Shown in pieces: positions 10,115 through 22,900 of a stretch of 64,000 nt of DNA. This stretch comes from Nocardia jiangxiensis NBRC 101359. GTDB taxonomy: Bacteria; Actinomycetota; Actinomycetes; Mycobacteriales; Mycobacteriaceae. Both the position numbers and the translations under genes were made by a program. The notes below the pieces were generated by a model that was given only the letters and a program-made list of their open reading frames with translations, ran no database searches and was not told the origin of the DNA. Numbering within the stretch: the first letter of the stretch is position 1; each line of letters begins with the position of its first letter. The DNA lies in the NCBI RefSeq assembly GCF_000308615.1, contig NZ_BAGB01000171.1:1-64000 (forward strand). The letters are read 5' to 3'.

Positions 10115-10272
10115 CACCGACGCCCCTCCCCATTCGCTATCACTCAGCATACGAAAGAACAGCTGTGCTCGCGTCGGTGGCAGCTACAACCGGCTACGAC
10201 GCGGGCGGAGCCGTCTCCGGATCCGTCCCCGGGGGTGAGGATAGGTCTCTCGCGGTCCGGCGCGACTCCGCC

Positions 10273-10284
10273 TAATCTCCGGTT
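10273..10284 (+). promoter_or_regulatory. Possible -10 element for a leaderless transcript
   Basis: The hexamer TAATCT (10273-10278) ends 6 nt before the ATG at 10285, and no Shine-Dalgarno sequence lies between them. This fits a leaderless start, which is common in actinomycetes. No clear -35 box is visible. The rest of the 210-bp divergent gap (10075-10284) holds only the leader described above. Confidence 0.35.
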
Positions 10285-10812
10285 ATGAGGCAGCTGAGCA
10301 GCCCGTGGTCCCATCTGCCCGAACGTATCGCTGCTCCGGAGCCGGTCCGCCACGAGGAGATTCCTCCGCCGCCGGAACCGTGGGCCGTCGTGCGCCGGCG
10401 ATTGCGCGAGTTGTCGGCCTCGTCGCTCGTCGTCATCGGATTGTGCCTGTTGCTGGTGCTGGCCGTGCTGTCGTCCTGCCTGCGCAGCGACAACCATCCT
10501 TCCGCGTCGGCGGGTCCGGTGGCGAGTACCACGGCCGCTGCACCCGCGGCGGCCGCGCCCGCGGCGAACCGCGGCATAACGTTCGGAACGGTCACCGCCA
10601 CCGACGGCACGACCCTGACCGTCCAGGCGATACTCGGCGGGACCGTCGTCGTGCACAGCACCCCGACCACCGAGGTGCTGGCGCTGGGCGGTGGTCGGAT
10701 ATCCGATATCGCCGCCGGTTATTCGGTTTTCGTGCACGGCGACCGGAATCCGGACGGGTCCATCGTCGCGAGCCTGATCATCGGCGGACCGCTGGATCTC
10801 TCCGGTAAGTGA
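10285..10812 (+). CDS. Small membrane-anchored or lipoprotein-like protein, DUF5666-like
   Basis: A 175-residue protein. Residues 1-45 are cytoplasmic-looking and rich in Pro, Glu and Arg. A single hydrophobic segment follows (about 47-65), then an Ala/Pro/Thr-rich linker (66-95) and a small beta-rich domain (about 97-172). That domain has the alternating pattern of DUF5666-type domains (GTVTATDGTTLTV, VFVHGDRNPDGSIVA). The hydrophobic stretch ends in LSSC, so Cys65 could be a lipobox cysteine; the long N-terminal extension argues instead for a simple type II membrane anchor. The ATG at 10285 opens the ORF. It converges on the giant gene, whose stop lies only 32 bp away. Role unknown; an immunity function for the neighbour is conceivable only by position. 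Confidence 0.8.
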   Translation: MRQLSSPWSHLPERIAAPEPVRHEEIPPPPEPWAVVRRRLRELSASSLVVIGLCLLLVLAVLSSCLRSDNHPSASAGPVASTTAAAPAAAAPAANRGITFGTVTATDGTTLTVQAILGGTVVVHSTPTTEVLALGGGRISDIAAGYSVFVHGDRNPDGSIVASLIIGGPLDLSGK

Positions 10813-10826
10813 TCGCCGACGGCGAT
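10812..10826. terminator. Short hairpin between convergent genes
   Basis: A 6-bp perfect stem, ATCGCC-GAC-GGCGAT, begins inside the stop codon of the 175-aa gene and sits in the 32-bp gap before the stop of the giant gene. It has no T-tract on either side, so it could at most be a weak bidirectional terminator. Confidence 0.3.
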
Positions 10827-10844
10827 ACCGCGTGTTCAGGGGCG

Positions 10845-13800
10845 CTACCGAACCAGTACGCCCTTCCAGGCGAACCCTTCGAAGAAGATGTCCGCGTTCA
10901 ACTTCCTCGGCTTCGTCGGCATGCGGTCGGCTATCTCGGCGGGGGTCGGGTAGCGGCCGTTCCTCGGGAAGTCGAGCTCGCCGAGTAGTTCGCGCAGTGC
11001 GGGGGTGACCACCAGATCCGGGTTCAGTGTGAGGTGGGCGCGGATACGCTGGGCCAGCGCCCGCATGCACTCGCGGAGGCGGGCCGGATCGGCCCGGCCG
11101 TCCCAGTCGACCCCGAGCTTGATCGCGGTCGCGGCTCCGCGCTGACCACGAACCGTCATGCTGATCTCTTCCACCTCGCAGCGCTGGAAGAGGTAGTCGC
11201 GCAGCGTCGGAAGGACGTCGTCGCTGCATCCGGTGCGGTCGTGCCACGGTTCGATCCACAGGTTGTCGAATCGGGCGACGAGCCGGTCGTCGTCGTCCCA
11301 TTCGATGCTCAGGTCCAGATCGCCCACCTCGGCCGGTGTGCCGTTGCGGGTGACGAACACGCCGCGAATCCGTACCCCGGATACGTAACCGACCTCGCCG
11401 GTGCGTACATGTTCGACACGGTTGAGCACCAGTTCGATGCCGGAGCCGAACCGCTGCTGGAGTCCGGACAGTCTCGGCAGAAGTTCCTCGGGTCGGAGGT
11501 TCGCGAGCTCCGGGATGGCCGGAACGCGCGACAGGTCCGCAGCGGGCGCCGCCTGATCCTGCGGCGCCGGCTCCGGTAGCCCACTCGTGTCCAGGTCGGC
11601 CTCGAGCAGGGCGGACCGCGGATACAGGCTCGGATTCGCCGCATGCATCATGAGGTCGCGAACCTGCTCGAAGGGCAACGCTTCCGCACCGCGCGACGGC
11701 CACAGCCCGACGCGTTCGGCGTATTCCCACAGCGTGCGGTAGTCGGAGTAGTAGCGCTCGGTCAGCGCTTCGGCCTGGCGGGAGTCCCTGCGGATCTTCT
11801 GCGCGAAGGTTTCGAAGTCGCTGTAGAGCGAGTCGAGGGCGGCGATCGCGCGCAGCCGCCGGAACTCGGCCTTGCCGTCTTCGCCGTACTGGTCCTCGAT
11901 TTCGGCTTCGACCATGCGGGTCACTTCGCCGAGATCATCCTTCCGCCAGGGATTCCAGAAGATGGTCACGTAGTCCCACAGCTTGTGGCGGACGCCGGTG
12001 AGATTCCAGTTGTCCAGTGCCACTTCGCCGTCCGGCTGCAGCCACGTGTTGCGGAAGGTCACGTTGCCGTGGCTCAGGCCGGACTCGGGCCAGGTGGTGT
12101 CGCCCGGCACGGATATCTCGTTCGGCATCGGTATCCGCAGCGCGTCCAGGAACGGGTGGCGCTGTTCGTATTTGATCCGCTGCATACTGCGGAACAGCTG
12201 CTCGTGTTCGGGCACGGTGCGCGCGGCGAGTTCGGGGGGAAGCTCGACCGATTGCATCTGCCGTAGCTGCCGCAATACGGCGGCCAGGGTGTCGAACCGA
12301 TCATGGTCTCGGGTCGAGGGAATGCGCCCCGGCCCCATGTGGCGAATCGAACTGACACCCCGGCCGTCCGAGAGACTGCCCCATTGGGCCATCTTCTCCG
12401 GGACATTGACGCCGCCGTGGCGGGCCAGGTCCTCGCCGCTGTCCTCGGTCAGCGCGATGGCGTGGAAATCCCGGTCTCCGGCAAGGAGTTTGGGATGAGT
12501 GGGATTGGCTGCCAGGTCCTTGTCGCCGGGCTCGGCGACGACGAGTCGCACCTTCCACGTCCTTCCTTCGCTGTCGGTGACACACCAGACATGCGTGTAG
12601 TGACCCCGGGCGTGCGGCGCCTCCATCGCGGTCGTCACCGAGATCTGGAGCACCTGTTCGGGTGTCATGCGGCCGTCCCCGGCCGCCTCGGTGGCGTCGG
12701 GAAGGAATTCCTCGCCGCTCGGATGTCGTGTGGCCGTGCGACATTCGAGCGGTGTCGGCGGCGGGACCGGTCCCTGTTCGCCCGGCGTGCGGCGTTGCGC
12801 CGCGCGATCGGTGAGATCCTTGCTCGCCCACCACCGGGCGGCGCGCAGCACTCCCGGTCCGGTCCGGCGGCGCAACTCCTGCGGAGTCGCCGGGAGCGGC
12901 CCCGGCGACTCCGCGGAAGTTGCGCCCTCGGGCGCCTGCGCGCGGATGGTGGCGTGCACGGAGGCGGTGGACTCGGCCTTCCTGCCCGGATGGGAGTCCC
13001 AGCCGTATCCGTGCTGTACCGCCCGCACACTCTCTGTGCCGGTGACCTCGATCGAGATCGCGTCGGCGCCCATTCGACGGGCCAGGTCCTCGGCGACGCC
13101 GAGCAGGTAGGGTCCGCCGTATTCGCCGGCGAGCCGGTCGAGGTCGGCGGTGAGTTCCGGGCGGGCGGTGACCAGGCCCGTCTCGTCGAGTTCGAAAACC
13201 ATCGGCACCACACCGAATTCGCGGGGGCCGTCCATCAGCACGGTGCGCATCCGGATGCGGCGGGCGATGCCGGTGTCCGCATCTTCGAGAGGCTCGAACA
13301 CGGCCTGCACCGGTTCCAGCCGGGCGGGCCCGTCGGCGCGCTGCATGCCGACCAGGGCGTCCCACAGATCCTCCTCCGCGTCACCCTCGTCGTCGTCGAT
13401 CGACAACAGGTCGTGTATCGACCGCTGTGGCGATGTGCGGGTCGTGGTCGCCGTCTCGGCACCGTGCTCGACCGGTCCAGGCTCGGCGGACTCCTGATCG
13501 TGCAGCCGTACCAGCCGACGCGCCCACTGTTCGATACGACTCTGGATCTCTCGCAGCGACGGCATCGGCAGTCCCGCCACCCCGAATACCCGAGCCAGGT
13601 TGCGGTGCAATGCTTTCGCCGCGTCCTCGACCGACATCCGACCGGCGGCGACCAACAGCGGCAGCCGGAAGCTGTCGCCCGCGGCGGACTTCCACGCCTC
13701 CAGCACCAGATACCGGTCGAAGTCCGCGACGGCGTTCTCGCCGTAGTTCTCCCGCAACCGGCGGCGGCACCAGTCCTCCACGTCGCTGCGGACATCGGCG

Positions 13801-16800
13801 GGCCACGGGTTCCGGGTGGCGAACGCGACGTAATCCCACACCGGCGAACCCGGTTGCGACAGCTCCAGATCCAGGAGCGCGATCCGATCTCTGCCGGGGC
13901 CCAGGCACATGATGTTGCCGAACGTCGGATCACCGTGCAGGACACCGAGTCGCACGTCGTCGGGGGAGTCGGGCCGGACGGTGAAGATCTCGTGCAGGCC
14001 GGGCATGCCGAGTTCGCCGTGCAATCGGTCGGTCCAGTCTTCGGGGTCGCGCGGATGTTTCCGGTCGTACTCGAGCGGGATCCGGGCCACCTCGCGCACG
14101 AGTCCCTGCTCCCATGCGGCACGGTTGGGCAGCGTCCGGACGTGTTCGGTGTCGCCCCAGTCCTGCGCGTGCAGCGCGTGGACCCGATCGAGTTCGGTGA
14201 ATACGGCCTCGGCCAGGTGTCGCCAGGCTTGGTTCGGGGCGGGATCGCTGCCGTCCGGGTCGGCCAGGGGCGGCCAGGGGCGGTCTGCGGTGGGATGGCT
14301 GCCGTCCAGATACTCATGGATCAGGAAATTCTCCGGGTAGGTGTCCTGCGTGCCGACGTGGAGCAGCTTCGGCACCCGGACACCGGCCATCCGGAACAGC
14401 TTCACCGCCTTCTGCTCCCCGAAGACCAGGCCGATCCGCGGGTCGAAATTGGGGTTCGGCGTATCGATGGCCACCCGGATGACGACATGGCGGCCGTTCG
14501 GCATCGTGATGTCCCACACCCCGTGATGATTTCCGGCGAACGAGGCCCGGTTGCGCACCAGGGCGGCGATGAATTCGACCTGCGGTCCAGGGAGTGGCGG
14601 ATCGTCGGTATCGGTATCCTGCCGTGCCGCACGGGGTTTCGGCCGGGGAGTCGCGGTGGGCGCCTGCTGGGGTGCCGGGCCGGGCGTGCCCGCAGGCGCC
14701 TCGTCCGCGTCCACTCCGTCGAGCACACCCCACCACTGGTGCTCGTCCGGCCACTGGTCCGGCGACTGCTCGAGATACGCCGCCAGCTCGGGGAAGGTGG
14801 GCCGTGCCTCGGCCGGTCGATCGAATCGGTCGAGCATCGGATCGGCCACGACCCGCAGATCGCACGAGTTCAGCAGGGCGGCAGTGCTTTCCCGCGATTC
14901 GGCCAGATGGTCCGGCGCCGGATCCAGCCGCAGGCCGTGCTGCGCGGCGATGCGGAAGCCCGCCCGGCCGTGGACAGGGACGACGATCCGGCCACCGGCG
15001 CCGATCGCGCGGCGCAGCCGCGGCAGGAAATGCTGCGCGAAATCTTCGGCGACGGACTCGTCGACGAAGAGATGGTCGAATGTCACTGTGACACGGCCGT
15101 TCTCGTCGCGACGGAGATGGAACCGCATATCGCCCGGTTCGTCGCGGTCGGAGGGGAGTCCCGCGACGATCGTCGCCGATACGGTCAGGCGCCGGTTCTC
15201 CGCGTCGCCGGTGTATTTCGCGGCGGTCGGCCGCACGGCGAGCTCGAGCGGACCGTACTGCTGCGCCAGCAGGCCGGTGACGACGGCGCGCAGTTCCGCG
15301 TCATCGGGGAGTTCGTCGGCCGGTAGCACCGGCTTCGGACGCGCTTTCCCCGGCGGACCCGCGCGCACGGCAGGCTCTCCGGGCAGCGGCTGTGCTCCCT
15401 GCCCCACGCGCAGCGCGTCCGCGTCCTGCCGCAGCAGCCCCCGGACCACCTCCGGCGACTGCGGCTGCCAGTCGAGCAGACGGCACAGCCGCCGATAATC
15501 GGAGTAGAACCGCCCGGCCAACGTGTCGAGCTTGCCGGGATCTCTCGCGATACGTTCGACGAAGTGGCGGGAGTCGGCGTAGAGCGAGTCGAGGGCCGCC
15601 ATCGTGAGCAGCCGGTCCAGCTCCGCCTCGGCGCCCGCGCCGATGAGACCGTGGGCCTCGAGATCGCGGACCTCGTCCCTGATCTTGTTCTCGATGACCT
15701 CGGCACGGTCCGGCGGCCAGTTCGTCCAGAGCATCGTCACGTAGTCCCACAGCGGGTGGCCGATCGCCGCGTTGTCCCAATCGATGAACCGGATCGTGCC
15801 GTCCTCGTCGACGCGTACATTGTCCAGGGTCATATCGTTGTGGTTGAGGCTCGGTCGCCACACCTCGTCGTCGGTGTCCGGCGACCAGACCTGATGTGGC
15901 GCAAGCTGGATGAGCGAGTCCAGCCAGGGCGCGCGCTTGCGATAATCGCGCCGCTGGATGTCCAGGTACAGATGCAGATGTTCGGTGACCGACCGCTTCG
16001 TCGCGTCCGCGGGAACCGCCATTTCCAGCATCCGGCGCTTCACCGCGAACATCCGGTCCACGATCGTTTCGTAGTCCGGATCGGTCGGCTCCGGGGTTCG
16101 CACACCGACGTACTGTTCTATCTGGTAGGGCCCGTACTCGAACAATTTCTCCGGGGCGGCGGCCTCCTCCGCGGCAAGCTCCTTGGCCTGGTCCGGGGCG
16201 AACGCGAGGTGATGGAAGAAGCGGCTGACGCCATCCTGCCGACGGGGATTGATGGTCAGATCCTTCGCCACAGCGGTCGTCGGCAGCATCCGGGAGATGA
16301 CGACCCGATCACCGTGGTCGTCCCGGTCGAACCACACCATCTTGTTGTTTCCCCACAGGTCCGGAGGGCGGAGCCCGGCACGCAGCAGCATCCTGGCGAA
16401 GGACTTGGCCGTTTCCCGATCCAGGTCGCCGTGGTTCTGGATCTCGAGGTCGAACGCCGCGGGGACTGGCGGTTGCTCGGCGGGCGGTTCGGTCTGCGGC
16501 AGTCCGGGATCGCGCCACACGGCGCCCCCCGCGTCGGACGCGCGGGTCACTTCGACAGTGCCCCACCACGATGCGGGGAGGGGGCCGAGACGGTTGGCGA
16601 CGTCATCGAGATCCACCCCGGCGTCGAGCAACTCTCGCGGTGTCGGGAGATCACCCGCGCGCAGTCGGCTGCTGCACTCGCCGATGCTCACCGGCACCTG
16701 GGCATCACCGTGCTCGAGCGAACTCAGCACCTCACCGACTGCCACCCGGATGGCATCGAGATGCTTCTCGTCCCACTCGAATCCGGCTCGGGCCGCGCCC

Positions 16801-19800
16801 GGCCCGTCGGTGACCTCCATCCGGAGCCGGTCGGCACCCGCCGCGCGGGCGAAGTCGAGCGCCAGGTGATCGATCGGGGTGTACTTGTCGGCGCGGTGGC
16901 AGGTGGCGGTGATTCTGCCGGAGTCGTCCAGATCCAGCGTGATCTGCACATCGCCGTATTCGCGGGTGCCGTCCATGACGACGGCATCGATGCGCATCCG
17001 GGCGGAAACGCCGCCCTGGCTCGGATACTCGATGCGGACCCGCGCGGGCTCCAGCCGCGGTGGCCCGTCCCAGCGCCGGATACCGTCCAGGAAGTCCCGC
17101 ATCTGCTTGGGCCCCAAGGAAGTACCGGAACGCCGGAAGACCCGGAACAGTCGTCGCGCCCACTCGGGCTGGGGTGCCGTCGCGGTGGGTGCGGTACGGA
17201 CCTCGGCGGCGGTTGCGGTGGCGGCTGCCGCGTCCGGCAGGTCCAGTTCGCGCTCCGTCCATTCCAGCAGCAGTTGCTCGACCCGCGTCTGATCGAAGGG
17301 CGGGGTCACGCCCGCGGCTCTGCAGACGCGAACGATATTGCGGTAGAAGGCGGGCAGGACCTCCTCGACCGTCACCATTTTCGCGGCGATCTTCTTGGGC
17401 AGCCGATACGCGTCGCCGACGACCGACTTCCGCGCCTCCAACAGCACGTAGCGGTCGAAGTCGGTGGCCGCTTCGGGCGCGTAGTGGGCGGTGAGCATAT
17501 CCCTGATCCACGCTTCGATCTGATCGTGCACGCCGTCGTCGAGCCAGTCCTCGGGGACCGGCCGGCCCGGGACCAGCCAGTCGTTCCCGAGGTAGTACCG
17601 GGCCCAGTCCCAGGCGATCGGGGCATATTGCGAGGATTTGGCGTCGGTGAATCCGATGCGGTGGTCCGCACCGCGCCGCATCTTGCGCCGGCGCGGGTTG
17701 CCGTGGCAGAACCCCATCCGGCTCGCCGTCGCATCCGCGGCCAGCGGCATCCACGTGGTGGACAGGGGCACCCCGCCGATCAGCGCGTCCAGCCTGTGGT
17801 CGACGTCGTTGTGTTCCAGGTCGCGGATCCGGCGCTGTTGGGTTGCGTCCCAATGCTGTTGCGTGGTGGTCGGACCGGCGGGGATCGGCACATTGTGCAG
17901 CCGATACAGCTCGGGGAAGACCTCCTCGGTCAGGGATTTCCACCCGTCCTTCGACTCCGGAACCTTGCCCGGCACGAACTCGTGAATCGTGACCTGGGTG
18001 CGGAAATCCGCAGTGTAGCGCGGTGCCAGGGAGTCGAACAGCAGCCGCGGGCCCTGTACCCCGGCCGCGTGAAACTGGTTCGAGGAGTCCTCCGCCGACA
18101 GCGCCAGCCCGTCCAGATCGAAGTTCAGCTGCTCGGCATCGGGGAGATACACCCGGACCGTCACCTTCGGGCCGGCCGAGCCGGTCTCGGGTGAGAGCGG
18201 CAGGTGCCAGACGCCGCACTGGTTTTCGTACTCGTCCGGGTCGGTGGCCTTCACCTGTTCGAGCACCTCGACGACCGGAAGGCCGCTGAGCCGTCGAGCG
18301 ATGCGTGACTCGGCCGGGGCCGGCGCGCTCGGCACGGCCCGGCACGGTTCGCTCAGCCACAGCGGTGCGTCGACGACCGGCGTCAATCCTGCCTGCAGCA
18401 TCGGGTGAAGCTGGTTCACGGCGGGGCTCGCCGGGTCGTCGGCAATTTTCATACGCAGCACATCCGCACCCGCTTCGCGTACGAAGTGGCGCACCATGTC
18501 GAGGAACGAGCCTCGCTTCGCGCTGTCCAGACGAGGCTGGTACAGGGGAACGAACTCCGACGGCGGGCCGGGATCGACGTATGCGGTGACAGTCCCGGCG
18601 GCGTCGAGGTCGAAGCGGATGTCCACATCGCCGAATTCCGCCCGGCCGATCATCACCACGGCGCGGATGCGCAGCCGCGCCACCACGCCGACGTCGGAGT
18701 CGACGAATTCGTAGCGGGCCTCGGCCACTTCCAGGCGGTGCGGCCGCTGGTACCAGTACTGGGTGCCGTTCAGTGCGTTCAACTTCGTCCGGCCGGTTGC
18801 CGGATCCTCCAGCAACGCACGAGCCGTCGTCGTGAGACTTCCGCCCAGCGGCTCGCCGGGTTCGTGTCCAATCGTGAGATGTTCCTGTTCCGACGCCCAC
18901 TCGCGGGCGTTGAGGCGCGAGAATTCGTCGAGCAACATCTGGAATGCCGGATCGGGCATCTCCTCCAGCAAACCAGCGGCGCGGACCAACTCGAGATTCC
19001 GCCGGAACGCCACAAGTAGTTCTGGGGGCCGGACGGTGCTGTCGGTGAGATCGCGCGGCGATTGGAAAGCCTGGTCGATGGCGGCGATTCGTGCCTCGAG
19101 CAAGACATAGCATTGAAAGTCCGCCAGCCCGGCTCGGCCGCGCAACCGCTCGACGCGGTTGTGGCACCACAGCTGCACCTGCTCGCGCACCCTGGGTGGC
19201 CACGGGTTGCGGACGATGAATGCGGCGTACACCCACTCCAGCGGCCCGGATTCCGTCAACTCCCGGCTCGGCGACACCAGCTCGCCATCCGGCGTGCGCG
19301 TCAGGCTGCCGAGTATCACCGCCGGGTGCAGCCGTTCGGGCTGATCATCACCGGCGACCGGGGGGCGTTGCCGGAAGGTGCGGTACAGCTGCGGCAGCTC
19401 GAGAAATCCCGATCCCGGTCCGAGACATTCGATCTGCGCCTCCGCGAGGCGAAGCGCGCGGCGGACGTGCTGCTCCCACTGGGCACGTGTCGGCGCCGAC
19501 GCCGGTGGAGGCGGCGCGTCGGCCGGGACGAGTTGGTCGAACAGTTCATCGGCGTCGTCGGCGAGGAACGTCATGTCGTCGTCCACGAGGTCGGCGATCG
19601 TCAGCCCTCGTCCGGGGACGTGTTCCTCGACGCTGACATCGTCCTCGACGTACAGCGTCCGCCGTGTGCGGTGACCACTCGGCCCGGTGTTTTCCAGCGC
19701 ATCGGCAATATTGGTGCCCGGCCCGGGGACGACCTCGAGCAGGGTGGTGACGAGGTCGGGCGTGGCGATATGGTCTCGGCTTCGCCTGACACGGACCTGC

Positions 19801-19925
19801 CCGGAGTGCCCTGGACGCGGATCCGGCAGCAGCCACAGCCCAACCGCACCGTCCAGGTAATCCGGCGCCCGCTCCCGGGTCCGCTCCAGCAGCGCATGGG
19901 CCTGTGCCTCGGTGACGGCCGGTTC
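10845..19925 (-). repeat. Giant gene: five-fold array of APH-type kinase-like domain plus accessory module
   Basis: Five kinase-like units lie at residues about 13044-13360, 13595-13913, 14198-14523, 14820-15163 and 15460-15783. Each is followed by an accessory module of 100-127 residues (starts near 13437, 13998, 14597, 15242, 15867) with the pattern R(L/M)RI-x-A-V-V-M-x-G-R-x-E-(F/Y)-GDV, a beta hairpin, AR-x-x-GAD-x-(L/I)-x-(M/I)-x-(V/I), and GF/GxxWD. Units 3 and 4 keep catalytic residues (NHNDMTLDN Asp14405 and FIDWDNA Asp14423; LHGDPTFGN Asp15040 and LLDLELS Asp15060). Unit 1 has no HxD, unit 2 has HGNPRRRK and unit 5 has HGNVTFRN (Asn15662 in place of Asp). Two subtypes alternate: 1, 2, 4 share FDRYVLLEA; 3, 5 share AALDSLY and YYSDYR. 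Confidence 0.8.
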
Positions 19926-22900
19926 GGTGGTGGCCCGCCCGCCCACGGATGCGGCTCGGCCGGAGCCATCGTCGCCGGTGTTCTCGTGCTGGTTGTCGGC
20001 CGTGGGTGGGGTTGGCGGGCCGTGCCCGGATGGGCCCTCGCCGGGGCGGTGGTTCTCGCCTTCGGGGCGGGAATCGGCGCCGAAGCGGAGTTCTTCGGGT
20101 GGTGGTGAGTTGGGTGTCGCGCCGGGGAGGTGGAGGAGCTGGCCGGGCGTGTTGTTCTGCCGCATGTGGGGTGTGCGGTGGTAGGTGAGTGTCCAGAGGT
20201 TCGTGGTTTCCCGGTGGGTGGTCCCGGCCAGTTGGGGGAGGGTTGTGTGTTCGCCGGTTCGGGTGCGGAATTGTGCGTGGCCGTGGGTGGTGTGCAGGTA
20301 GGTGATGGGTTGGCCGTCGATGTCGAATTGGTGTGTGCCGTCGGTGTTTTCGCCGTGGTAGGTGAGGGTGTAGGCGTGTCCGCCGATGCCGTGCCGGTCG
20401 GTGGTGGTGCCGCGTTGTTCGAGGATGAGTGTGGTGATGGTGGTGCCGTCGGGGCTCCCGTCTGCTCGGGCGATCATGGCCTCGACGAGTGCGGTGTGGC
20501 CGGAGTGGTTCTCGTCGTGGGGGATTCGGTCGGGTTGGTTGCCGTGGAAGGTTCCGGCGTCTTCGAGGTCTTTCCAGGACACGCCTTCGGCCCAGTCGTC
20601 GGCGAGGTGGAACTGTTCGGCGACGGCTCCTTGTCGGTCGATGAGTCGGGTGATGGCGCGGGGGACGCAATGATTGATCGGCAGGTGGCCCGACCGGGCC
20701 GGAGCGGACGGATACACGAGGTCTGCCGCGAAGCCCGCTGCCGCGCGGATCGCCTTCGCCGCGTGGCGGGCGGGGGTTCCGGCGAGGCGCTGCGCCGCAC
20801 TCAACAGGCTTCGCCCGGATTCGCCGGGCAGGATTCCGGCGATACCGTCGAGGATCTCCGCCGCGGTGCCCAGCACCAGGTTCGGGGCTTCCCGCAGGAC
20901 GGTGCTGACCAGATAGCGGTCGATGATCCGCATCATGTATTCCTCGGATGCCCGGCTGCCGATCAACCACCACAGGTACGCGCACAGGTACCGGGTGTAC
21001 AGATATTCGTCGCTCTGGCGTTCGAGTCCCCGGCAGCCCGGGAAATGCAGCGCCGACCACAGGTCGTTCTTCCGGAATCGGTCCCAGAACGCGAACTGTT
21101 CGGCCGTCAGGAGCTTCTTGTCCACCAGCCCGCGCATGAGATCGACGTCGCCGTCCAACATCGGCCTGCCCGCGAAATACTCCATATCGCCGCGGGCGAT
21201 CGCGCGGAGCTGTGGCAGTTCGTCGAGCGAGGTATCGCGCAAGAATTGGGCACCAGGAGTGATCTGGTCGTCATTGGCGGAGCCGGTGGGCCCCTCCTCG
21301 GTGTCCATGGGCATGGTCCGGAATTTCCAGACTATGACCGTCTCGCCGTTGCTCGCGATTTTCTCCTGCCGGATGAACAGCGAGGAAAAGCTCACCTTGC
21401 CCCCGCGCACCAGCTGATCGACGGTCAATCCCGTCGCGACGAGCAGGGTGAGCGTCAGATACACGGGGGCACGCTCGATCAATCGGGCCAGTTCCAGGAG
21501 GTCTTTCTCGGTCAGCTCCACGTCCCGCAGCTTCTCGGTATCGTGCGAGAAGAGGTTTTTGAACCACTCGGCTCGATTACTCACCCAATCCGGGCCGAAC
21601 GCCTTCCCCGGCGCAGGTTGTATCGGAATTTTCCGGAGGTACCAGAACGATTCGGGGGCCACGGCGAGAATCGCCCGAATCGTCGCGGCCACCTCCGCCG
21701 CCCGCTCGTCCGGGCTGAGCACCTTGTTCAGGCTCGGCATCTCATCCGGTTTGCGAACATCATCCGGATCGTGTGCCGAATCACCGGGGGTATCCGCCGT
21801 GTGGTCGGGCGCTTCGGACCCGGTGTCCGGTGGTCGGTGGGCCCCAGGCCCGGCGGGACCGAAGGCGAATTCCGTTCCCGTGTCCCGCATCTGGTTGCGC
21901 GCCCGCCGTGGCCGTTCGGGCCGGTCCGTGGCCTCCGCTTCGGTTGGCAAAGGTCCGGGCAGTTCGGGTGCAACGCCGCTGGTCGGCTCGGCGGTCGTCG
22001 CGGTGGGAGCGTCCGCACGGTGCGGGCGGCTCGGCCGCGGCGATCGCGCGCGCAGAATGGTGTCGGCCAGGTCGTACCAGTAGTTCAATTCTCGTCTCGT
22101 CGTCGTCGACATCGACCCGGCGACAGCCGATATCAGATCTTCGGACGTGGATTCGATCGAGGTGCGGCCCTTCGGGCCGGTGGGATCTTCGGTGCCGCGC
22201 AGGAATTGCACGAGCTGCTCCACGTTCGAGGCCAGCTGCTCGAGCGGCGCGAGCATCGAATGCAGGGGATAAGATGCCGAGCCGCCGACAGAGGTGGCTG
22301 CGACGGTGTCGATCACCACCTGCGTCCCGGCACACATCTCACGGACGGCGGGCGCCCAGGCCGCGAGATGGCGCGCCACCTCCGACAGCGTCGCCTCGTT
22401 GAGCAGTCCCATGATTTCGGGGTGGACGAGATAGGAGACCTGTTCGTCGAATCGCCAGCACAACCTCGTGATCAGCGCGTTGATCATCAGGGCTGGGCCG
22501 GTCAGGTCCGCGGTCGGAGGTGTTTCGCCGCGGCGGACCGCAGCGAGCCGGTCCGTGGCGGTCGCGCGCAGGTCGGCCAGGATTCGCCAGGCATCCTCGA
22601 CGGCCACACCTGCGGCCCAGGCCTCGAGTTCCGAGCGTGTGGCGCCGGAGAGATCCGGTATGACAGGAGTGCCTGTCATCGGTGCCGCCGAAGCGGAAGG
22701 TTCCGTGACGGGTGAGTCGGCGGGCGCTGTCGCCGCTGACGTGTCGTCGTCGATGGTCGAGATCGGCGGCATGCCGGTGCCGGTTTCCTGCGCTGGTGCG
22801 GGATCCCACACCCCCAGAGTTCGAAAGAGCCGCCCGCTGGTCACACTCGACCGGTGGCGCCACTCTCGGCCCGGCCGGTCGAAGGCATCCGGCAATTCGG

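Noticed and set aside
12303..15326. 1007-codon open frame on the plus strand
   Set aside because: It is antisense to the C-terminal kinase repeats and translates to Arg/His/Gly-rich low-conservation sequence, a usual shadow of GC-rich coding DNA. The same applies to the long plus-strand frames at 15564-18194, 20130-22715 and 39546-42317.
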